NCBI GenBank assembly: GCA_030847615.1
Contig: JAUMIR010000003.1
Location: 337,285,756 to 337,349,755, forward strand
DNA length: 64,000 bases
Direction: 5' to 3'
Origin: Gambelia wislizenii
Taxonomy: Eukaryota > Chordata > Lepidosauria > Squamata > Crotaphytidae
This document shows positions 56,153-64,000 of the stretch, in pieces. The notes beneath the pieces are model-generated. The model had not been told where the DNA came from. It ran no database searches and was given only the letters and a program-made list of their open reading frames with translations. A program made the translations under genes and the position numbers. How positions within the stretch are numbered: the stretch's first letter is position 1; each line of letters begins with the position of its first letter.

Positions 56153-56205
56153 GTCAGAGAAATCGTGAAAAAACTGGAGAGAGCAATTGCTGTGTGATCC
56201 TGTAA
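56153..56205 (+). CDS. UBL3: UBL3 coding exon 5 of 5, with stop codon
   Basis: Encodes (G)QRNREKTGESNCCVIL and TAA at 56203-56205. The last four residues CVIL are a CAAX prenylation box, and the preceding Cys is the usual partner for palmitoylation. Adding exons 2-4 and the missing short first exon gives a length that matches the vertebrate protein. Confidence 0.97.
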
Positions 56206-57885
56206 AAGCTCTGCTGTACCTGCTACTTGTGATGTAGAATAGTTTTTGTCTTTCATGCCGCTGGACTAGAGGAGACCAACATTGCTTCAAACACCATTAG
56301 GAAGAGTCTACCTGTGAATTTGTTGAACTGAAATGTTACATGAACACTGTCATGTTTTTTCCCCCTAGAACAATGAACACTTTGGGTTTTTTTTACCTTT
56401 TTACTTTTTAGGTTGTTGAACAAGCTTATTAATACATCATTTCTCCAATGCATTCTCTCTCTAAGAAAAAGTTAACTATTCTCTTCAACAGGAATCATTT
56501 TGCTGCCATAAAATCACTCTTAATCTGAACTTTAACCAATCAAGATTTCTAGATGCATTTTGCACTAAAAGTGGTTGGCAAGATGTAGACATCATCAACA
56601 AAAGTTCTTAAGTATTTGAAACATAGAGAAAATGAATCAGCACTGGACAATACTATCAGCAGTCATGTTTTATTGAATTCATTAATGGCCAACTGAAAAT
56701 CAGAAAAAATAACTATTAAAATAATTCTACCTAAGTCAGCCTTGGTGGCCAAACTGGCACAAATACTAACTAAAATTGTCTGACTATAGACATATAAATA
56801 TATATATATATATATATTTTCATTGCAACAAACAATGTGCCTGTAATTTTAAAGCACTCTGTAGAGGGCTGTTGTAACTGATTTTTTTCATTGATATGCA
56901 CTCTTCTCTTGTACATTAGTTGAGTGCTTGTTCAGACAGCACAAATAAGTGCAGAGAGTGCATTTCCTAGCCTTAATATGGGAGGGGTAATTTCCTGTAG
57001 TTCATAGGCTTTTATTAATGTGCATAAATATTAGAAGACCTCATTTACTAATCAATTTTATGTCGTTGAATATCCAACAGTTGATGTTTTCAATCATTCT
57101 TACTCCATCTGTACCTTAGTGTCCAGAGTCATGCTTACTCATTAGTGACTTCAACAGAAATAACTAAATGAAAAAAGGAGAAAAAAAAATAGAAAAACCT
57201 CTGCCATATGCTGAGTTTTTATTTGTTTATGTTATCTGCATTTGGTATTGCTTGCAATTGTATTGAAAGTCAAAAGTGTGGTTTTTTTTAAAGCGTACAT
57301 AGTTACAAGGGATGGCATTCTTTTACTTCATAGAATTTTAAGAATTGATATGCTAAAAAAATTGCACAGCACTAAAGCATGAGTTAGTTTCATCTAAACC
57401 TGTAAAAAAATATAAAAGATTTTATATTTTTTCCACTAGGGAGAATTTCTTCCTAGTTGAAATTACAAATCTGTAGAATATATTTAATAAAAATCTTATG
57501 AAAACATGACTATGGAACTTAAATATAGATTGGCGTGTAGAATAATACAACAATAATCCATATAAATAGCTCTAGGATTTTTTTAAAATGCAGGTTGACA
57601 TTGTGTTCTGTACTTGAGTCCATGGCCCTTACAAACATTCAGTGTTTTTTGAATGATCAACTTCATTTAAATGTAATCAGGTTATTTTATTCAATGTTAT
57701 TGCTTTGACAAAATGCTTTATATGCAGTAGGCCTACAAAATTATTGTTCATAATGATCAAAATTAAATTTGTATAGAGCAGAGTTTTAAAACAAATTGTA
57801 AATAGCACTAAACATTTTCTTTCTGCAACCTGTACTGATAGAATCTTCTGTAAACTAAATAAAATAAGAATATTGTAGTGCACTT
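56206..57885 (+). other. UBL3: UBL3 3' untranslated region (predicted)
   Basis: AT-rich sequence without repeats that I recognise, directly after the stop. Candidate poly(A) signals AATAAA are at 57486-57491 and 57858-57863. The latter is followed by a GT-rich stretch (GTAGTGCACTTGGTTGTG), so I place the end near 57885. Longer or shorter alternative ends are possible. Confidence 0.55.
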
Positions 57886-58067
57886 GGTTGTGATTTGAGG
57901 GCCATAATGTCAAACATCAGTCCTTTTCAGTCATGAAAAACATGGTAGAGTGGATGTGTCTATCCCTTTTTTCTTTTCAAAGTGAATACTTTGTTGGAGT
58001 TTGTGGGCTGACTTAATGCATACACAGAGTTTTTACCTTTTTTTAAACAGCACACTTTCTAACTATA

Positions 58068-58142
58068 TTACTGATTGATTGATTGATTTGATTGATTGAC
58101 TGACTACTTTATATAGCATCGTCAGTGTACATGACACTTTAA
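58068..58142. repeat. LINE/SINE 3'-end fragment with GATT repeat
   Basis: A GATTGATTGATT run followed by TATATAGCATCGTCAGTGTA; related to 46160-46265. Confidence 0.5.
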
Positions 58143-58355
58143 GTTTGTTTTTTAACCTTTTTACTTTAAAAAGTTTGACCTGTGATAAGAGAGTGCTGTA
58201 TGGAAAGCAGAAGTCCAAAGTTTCCATGGGCATGTGGAACTCATTAATTGTAGTCCTTGGTATTATGTCCTGTTAATACAAAAACATACAGTCTTGCTAT
58301 GGTCTGAGATGTGGGGTGAATAGTAAACTAAATCCAGTGATTCACAGTAAACTAA

Positions 58356-58992
58356 GGGCTTGCCTAAACGATGAAAATTCTCCTCATAGAATTCTAGGAG
58401 AATACCTTTTGTCAGAATGGATCCCATGGCAATTCACTGTATTCGGAAGGAGGGGGGCCTAAAATGCCATATACTGCATGGGAAAAGCCTTCACAGCTTT
58501 CCCCGACTTTTTTAAAAACTGCAAGGGAAATGTGCATTCCTGCTTGTTAGGACATCTGATTCGGATTGCAGCACATTCTCGGTGAGAACAGATGTTGATT
58601 GCTGATTGGTTGGATGTGTGCAGGGGTGGAACTTGCTGGCAATGAAGTGGCCAGAATTGCTATGTTGAATGTTCACGGTAGTGATCGTGTGCTGAGGCGA
58701 CAAAACGGGTTTTTTTAAAGAGCTTGTTTAAGCAGAAGGTTGCACTTTCGCACCTTGGATTTACTGTTAAAAATATATATACTGTTTGGTGGCAAGTTGG
58801 GGAGAATAAAAATGCAAGTAATTCACTCATGGCCACCATCTTGATTTGCAGGCATGCCAGTGTGAACATCAAACATGGATAGCTTTGCATACCTGTGATC
58901 TTGCCAAAAAAACGTGGAGACAAATGGACACTGCTGCGAATTGGCATTACTGTGCACCAATCCACATTTAATTACCTCGTATGGCCTAGCCC
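58356..58992 (+). mobile_element. Harbinger-like non-autonomous transposon, copy 2
   Basis: TAA|GGGCTTGCCTAAACG on the left and GGCCTAGCCC|TAA on the right: short inverted ends with a perfect TAA duplication. It aligns along its length with the reverse complement of 14958-15612. About 470 bp downstream of the predicted UBL3 transcript end. Confidence 0.75.
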
Positions 58993-58995
58993 TAA

Positions 58996-60430
58996 ATCCA
59001 GTATTAGATTTCTTCTCATGAAATGAGTTTTCTTTTCCCCCTGCATGCCTCCCAGATATGTTCTTGAGGGTCCCTCAACTGTCCAGAACAGATTCTGGTG
59101 GAGTGTAGAGCGTTGCAGAGGTGGGAATTATTAAATCCACCAGTGCTGCCCATTCTGCTGCATGAAAGACACATGAAAGGTACAACCAAATAGCTACCAT
59201 TGTTTAAACATAATTTGTGTCTATAGCCTATGGTATATTGTGCCCATGTACATTCCTCATGAATATCTTGATGTGGCTTCTGGATTGTTTCATTTTCTTG
59301 CCATCTTTTCCAAAAAGTAATGTTCAGTTGTAGTAGAGGGCACTGAACTATGAAAGCAGCTTTTCTTGGCAGCTCAAACAAGTCAGCAAATAACATTAAT
59401 TTTTAAACATTATTTCCAATTTCATCAAATAATTTGAGAACTGAACCTTATTTCTTTGAACTTTGAGGACTAGTAATAACAGTCTCCTAATTCCGGGATA
59501 CTTACCATTGACTTCCAGTCTCTCAGAAATAAGTTGTTTAAAATATTGAAAGGTGGTAGATATGTATGTTGCACTTATTTTGATAAGAGTTTAAGAGTGA
59601 ATTACTACTTTTTAAGCAAGTTTACCAGGATCTAGTGTTTGCTTACTCCTGTTCTCACCCCGTCAAAGGGGTGCCAAGTGCAAACTTCAGATAAGCTGAG
59701 ACTGAAGTGTGGCTCAGTCCATACAAAGCTCTCAGGAAGGCCAAACAGAAGAAATAGGAAATCAACACATAATAAAATGAATTTACAAAATCCAAAAAGC
59801 TTGGGAGAATTTTTCAGCAAGTGTTAGAATCTGGATAGAGGAGTAGTATGCGAGGGTAGGGGAGTTCATGGAATGGGTTAAACTGAAAGTGGAAGTCTTG
59901 TTTTCCTTCTGAAAACTGCTTAAAAATATTTAGCTGACACATCATCTCTTTAATTGGTTAAATTTATATAGTGCAACTTTGTTATAGATGCCTTTTTGAG
60001 AAACTTGAAGCATGAGAGAATTCAATAAAAGGTTATCACCTTGTTAGAAGGGAAGGGGAAATCCATGCTGTACCTCCATCCCAATCCAAAGTTGCTTCAG
60101 AAATACACCGTAGACTCTGCTCAGCTCTACCAATTAGCTTTCTCTTGCTACTTAACCAAGATTTAATTTGAATAGCAGTAAGACTAAGTTTTAATTGGTA
60201 GGTCTGAGAAGGAAACATTGAGTAACTTTTGAAGCTGCTGTGGAAGACCAAATTAAAACTTCCAACCTTACTACACTACCACAATCCATCCTTCCAGCTC
60301 TTGGGATGTAGTGACTGCCTATCAAAGCACACCATGCTAGGCACAATGGTTAGTATGTACACTCACAGCTGCCAGTCTTCAGCTCTTGGAAATGATACGC
60401 AACTAGAGTTAGCTATGTGGTTATGAAATA
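58996..60430. other. Intergenic stretch with no recognised element
   Basis: About 1.4 kb. The 126-codon minus frame at 59016-59396 lacks domain features. Confidence 0.4.
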
Positions 60431-60756
60431 CAGTGTAGCCCCCATATCTGCAGGGGATATGATCCCAGACTTACTGTGGATACGAGAAACCACAGATAAA
60501 AGTGAAGCCTATTAAATGAATGACTTCTGGCCCAAGCGTACCATAGAGTTGCACTGGAGGACCTAGAAGATATCTCTCTAGGCATCTTCCAGGTCCTCCA
60601 GCGCAACTGGTCAGCTTCTGGCAGAAGCATACCATAGAGTCACACTGGAGGACTTGGAAGGTTCCTGGAGAGACCATATTTTTTTTCAGATGCAGGTAAG
60701 TGAATCTGCAGATTAGGGTCCCATGGATATGGTGGTCTATACCTTTTGCAGAACTG
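60431..60756. mobile_element. TA-flanked pogo/Tigger-like MITE
   Basis: TA|CAGTGTAGCCCCCATATCTG on the left; on the right GGATATGGTGGTCTATAC then GAACTG|TA. The core has inverted halves around GAGGACCTAGAAGATATCTC and CTCTAGGCATCTTCCAGGTC. The right border is less certain. Confidence 0.65.
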
Positions 60757-61261
60757 TAGACCATGCCTGATACTGCGGCCCTGCTACATCCATTTTGATG
60801 TAAAGGATTTACATTACAGTGTGAATACAAGCCTTGGACAACTGGACTCAAATACTGGGTAGGGATAAACAGTGTTCATGCTGTGTATATGTTGCAGTTC
60901 TTACCTGGGAATATATGCATTAACAAAGTCACATTTCCTTGTTATTTAAAGTGTGTTAGGAAAAATGGCCTCTTATTTCCAAGCAGTCAAGTGTATTGGT
61001 CAGTGGAATCAAGTAAATGCAGAATTCATCCCTGCTTCCTCATAGGCAGAAGATTTGGACTACAATTACTAGAACTGGTGATTTGGGGAGTTGTAATTAA
61101 AAAAACAAACTCCCAGGTTTTGCTCTTCATCCGCTCCCCGCTGCTCCACAGTACCACTGGCATAGACTACAACTAGCACATGAATCGGTTAAAAATTCAT
61201 ACCTGGGCTTTTAAGGCTTGGAAGAAGCTGACAGACTTAAGAACAGTGACTCCCTTTACAC
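60757..61261. other. Intergenic stretch with no recognised element
   Basis: Contains only short frames and a GGACTACAATTACTAGAAC piece reminiscent of a common amniote repeat. Confidence 0.4.
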
Positions 61262-61460
61262 AGAAGGGTGTGTATGAAGCTGCCTTTACTGAGTCATATC
61301 ATTGTTCCAAGGTACTCAGTTTTATCTGCCCTGCTGACTAGCAAAATATCTTCAGGATTTAAGTTGGGTCTTTCCCAGCTCTACCTAGAGACAGAACCCA
61401 GAACCTTCAATATGGAAAGCATGTGCTCTGCCATGGGCCACAGCCCCAACCCCCTGCTAA
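61262..61460 (-). mobile_element. tRNA-derived SINE
   Basis: On the minus strand the head reads GGGCTGTGGCCCATGGCAGA, then GCACATGCTTTCCATATTGA and AGGTTCTGGGTTCTGTCTC, a decayed tRNA-like sequence with A-box and B-box positions. The body contains CTGGGAAAGACCCAACTTAA and ends near GAAGCTGCCTTTACTGAGTC (plus strand). I recognise this as a common squamate SINE type. Confidence 0.7.
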
Positions 61461-62496
61461 TCCATAGGAATTATTAAAGGAAAACAATTTACACTTGACA
61501 CTTGAGATGGAGAAAAGGTTCAAATTGCTGAAGGTTTAATAAGTATCCAGAATCTCAAAAGAGTATGAGAAGCTAGTGCTGTATTCCCAGACAAGCTGGA
61601 ACCAGGGACAAGGATGGGCAGCCAGTTGCTTGGCAAAGTGGGTCAGCAGTAGCTAATCTTGGATAGGGTGAAGCACACTGAAGTGTGAATTGGGGATGTA
61701 CCAATTCTCCATTTGTAGTATTTGGCTGACTGTCGGGAAATGAGATTCAGGCAAAGCAGTGAAGGAAGCCAACATAAAGCAATAAAAGATGGGCATGTGC
61801 ATTGTGCTTGCTTATTTTTTCTGAAGCAAGGATTCATGTAGGATTGTGACTAGCTAATCAGCCCCAGGTGGCCATGGTGAACCTACAAATAATGTGCTTT
61901 AGATTTTGCAATATGCCTTACAATGAGAAGGATTTTGTCAGGTAGGTGTTACAGATGGAGAACTGAGGCTGGCAGATAATGACATCCATGGACATCCCCA
62001 CTAAGGCTAGAGTTGCCTGGTTATGCAAGTCTCCTAATTTCACAGCTATTAACTAAGAAGTGATCAGGCTAGAGACCTATTGTACTCTGTCCTGTTTCTC
62101 ACAATTGCAAACCAGGTGCCTCTGGAAAGTCCACAAGCAGATCGTGGCCCAATGGCCCTGTCCAGCTACTGGCATTTGGAAGCAAGGTGTCTCTGGCTCA
62201 TGAGGTAATCCATAACCACTATGAGTAGAAGTCACAGATAACCCCGTTCATGAAGATGTGTCCAATCTTCAAAAATCACCCGGCTTGTGATTGTCAGCCC
62301 ATGTGCTGGCCAGGACTTCTATAGATTAACAATACAACCCCCCAAAAAGAACAGTTTTGCTCAGTCTGGTATCTTCTTACAGTATATGCAACAAAAACAA
62401 CAAAAATCAGGCCATTGTTAGTGACAGATTGAGATTTCTTTGCTTGGGAATTTCCAGGTTGCTGTTTTGTTTTATAAATCGTGTGTGTGTGTGTAT
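61461..62496. other. Intergenic stretch with no recognised element
   Basis: About 1 kb without a recognisable gene or repeat. Confidence 0.4.
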
Positions 62497-63276
62497 TCTC
62501 TCTTGGGTATGTTGCTTTTTCCAGGGTGCTGATTGGCCGCTTAGGAAACATACTCAACATACCCAGCCACTCCCTCAGTCAATCACCACCCACATGCATA
62601 TCTATATATTCCAATGTCATACTGGGAGTGACCAAACAATGTACCACAGTGTTGGCTATAATTAGTAAGGCTGCAGGCCTTTTCAGTTCACCAATATCTC
62701 AGGGCTGCACAATTCCCATTTATGATCTAAGTCTTCACAGTAATGTATCCATTCCCACTGCAACGGGACCCAGGACCGGTTTAAAGAATTTTGGGGGCCC
62801 CTGCAATGCTTTATTTTGGGGGGGCCCATATGTTTATCTCAGAACCTAATCTAACCTATTCACAGTACAGGATATTCAGATTATTACTAATAATATTTTT
62901 GCAGGAGGAGGTTTACTATGGGGCCCCCCACAATGATGGGTCCCCTGTGGCTGCAGGTGCTGCAGGGCCCTTAAACCGGCCCTGACGGGACCCAGGCAGT
63001 CAACTGGCTGAGGGACCCCACTGCTGAGACATCAAATGGCGATGGCAGCGGGAAGCCTCTACTACCACTGCAAAAGGCCACAGGCCGTCAACTGGCAGCA
63101 GTGGTAGCAGGGCAACAGAGTGAGTCACCCTCAGCAATTCCGGGAAAAGTGTGGAACACTAAGAAGGGGGAGGAGGAATTCAGATCCACTGGCCTAACTT
63201 ACAGGGTTGTCGTGAGGTCTACCAGGTATGTTTTGGGGAGTTTCTTAATGGCATATGGTACACTGGGTCCAGCTAG
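62497..63276 (+). mobile_element. Helitron-like non-autonomous element, copy 2 (contains hAT MITE)
   Basis: It begins TCTCTCTTGGGTATGTTGCT and ends CTGGGTCCAGCTAG, followed by T. Both ends match copy 1 at 1215-1721 read on its minus strand. The centre is interrupted by a hAT MITE. No protein is encoded. Confidence 0.5.
62771..62984. mobile_element. hAT-like MITE with perfect 8-bp target duplication
   Basis: The ends CAGGACCGGTTTAAAG and CTTAAACCGGCCCTG are inverted repeats, and the flanks ACGGGACC (62763-62770 and 62985-62992) are identical. An 8-bp duplication with CAGG ends is the hAT signature. The interior is a 214-bp G/C-run-rich sequence with no coding potential. Confidence 0.85.
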
Positions 63277-63282
63277 TATGTA

Positions 63283-63318
63283 TATGTGTGTGTGTGTGTG
63301 TATCTGTGTGTGTGTGTA
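63283..63318. repeat. (TG)n microsatellite
   Basis: TG run broken once by TATC. Confidence 0.9.
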
Positions 63319-63320
63319 TA

Positions 63321-64000
63321 CAGTTGTCCCTCCACATTCGTGGGGGTTACATTTTTGAGACCCCCGCAAATGTGGAAGAACCGCAAATAACAACTGCTCC
63401 CGCAACCCACCCCCCAGAGGGAGGGAAGCAGCGGGAGGGTGTCTGGCCAGCCTGGCTGGCCTCTCCACAAGCCTTCCTGGGGGGACTCTGGGCCTTAGAA
63501 TACCCGGCGCCCGCTTCGGAAGCCCGGGGACGGCAGCGGGCGGGCGGGTGGGGAGGAGGCTGTGCTGCCTCCCCCCAGCCTTCCGAAGCGAGCGCCGGGG
63601 CTTTGGAGCCCCAGAGTCTGCTTAAAAAGGCCGGGGAAGGCAGCGGGCGGGCGGCTGTCTTCCTCTCCCTGGCCTTCCTGAGTGAACTCCGGGGCTTAGA
63701 AGCCTTGGAGTCCCCTCAGGAAGGCCGGGGAAGGCAGCGGGCGGGTGGGGAGGAGGCTTTCTGAGTGGACTCCGGGGCTTTGGAGCCCCAGAGCCCGCTT
63801 AGGAAGGCCGGGGAAGGCAGCAGGTGGGCGGGAGGGAAGCTGCCTGGCCTCTCCCCGGCCTTCCTGAGGGGACTCCGGGTCTTAGAAGCCTCGGAGTCCC
63901 TTTAGGGAGGCCGGGAAAGGCGGAGGGAGGGAGTCTGCCCGCCCCAGCCACCAGCCTTCCTGAGCAGACTCCGGGGCTTTGAAGCCCCGGAGCCACCTCT
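63321..64000. mobile_element. TA-flanked pogo/Tigger-like element with GC-rich tandem core, cut by window end
   Basis: Left end TA|CAGTTGTCCCTCCACATTCG. From 63480 onward there are tandem units of about 85-105 bp marked by GCCGGGGAAGGCAGCGGGCG (63630, 63724, 63807, diverged near 63911) and ACTCCGGGGCTT. The right end lies beyond the window. Open frames across it are Gly/Ala/Pro/Arg-rich repeats, not genes. Confidence 0.7.

Noticed and set aside
61395..61460. tRNA gene on the minus strand
   Set aside because: The tRNA-like text is diverged and followed by a SINE body, so it is a SINE head and not a gene.
63255..63764. 169-codon frame in CpG-rich DNA, possible CpG-island promoter
   Set aside because: It crosses a TG microsatellite, an element end and a tandem array. 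The GC content is explained by the repeat, and no first exon of a gene is visible.
1..64000. CRISPR arrays, bacterial operons, ribosome binding sites or phage genes
   Set aside because: Spliced UBL3 exons and vertebrate mobile elements show eukaryotic nuclear DNA; no spaced direct-repeat array was seen.

Overview
The window reads as genomic DNA of a squamate reptile, most likely a lizard. It is a gene-poor stretch inside and just downstream of one conserved host gene, and nearly everything else I can name is transposable-element DNA. The squamate call rests on CR1, L2, L1 and RTE-like LINE pieces, 5S-rRNA-derived SINEs with an RTE-type tail, a tRNA-derived SINE, DIRS-type tyrosine-recombinase retrotransposons, and many TA-flanked pogo/Tigger-like elements occurring together. 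The species cannot be fixed from sequence alone.

Host gene: the only host gene I can support is UBL3 (ubiquitin-like 3, a prenylated membrane-anchored ubiquitin-fold protein) on the + strand. Four coding exons are present (38497-38605, 50315-50401, 54934-55011, 56153-56205). They join in phase and end in a CVIL prenylation box and stop codon, followed by a 3' UTR with a poly(A) signal near 57858. The short first coding exon is not in the window, so positions 1-38496 are most simply intron 1.

Layout: 1-4280 holds CR1 debris and a Helitron-like repeat. 4281-11761 is a Tigger-like transposon split by a nearly full-length LINE (4764-10873) bounded by a 13-bp target duplication; its two ORFs share one frame and are separated by a single TGA. 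11762-18837 holds a TA-flanked element, 5S SINEs, a Harbinger-like element and CR1. 18838-30322 is a DIRS element (A) with a second DIRS element (B, 21911-27472) inside its reverse-transcriptase gene; B itself contains a 5S-rRNA-like sequence and a SINE/LINE tail. 30323-38496 holds a SINE, an L2 LINE, CR1, a Tigger7-like MITE and a TA-flanked MITE next to UBL3 exon 2. Intron 2 carries a third DIRS element (C, 39750-46070) with inverted terminal repeats and an internal complementary region. Introns 3 and 4 hold more TA-flanked elements, a LINE 3' end and an L1 3' end. Downstream of UBL3 are a second Harbinger-like copy, a tRNA SINE, a second Helitron-like copy interrupted by a hAT MITE with a perfect 8-bp target duplication, and a GC-rich TA-flanked element running off the window end.

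The most notable observations are the single in-frame TGA between LINE ORF1 and ORF2 with no ATG ahead of the endonuclease, the 46-bp direct duplication flanking the nested DIRS element, splice-donor-like sequences at every DIRS right end, and a family of TA-flanked elements with related termini but different GC-rich repeat cores.
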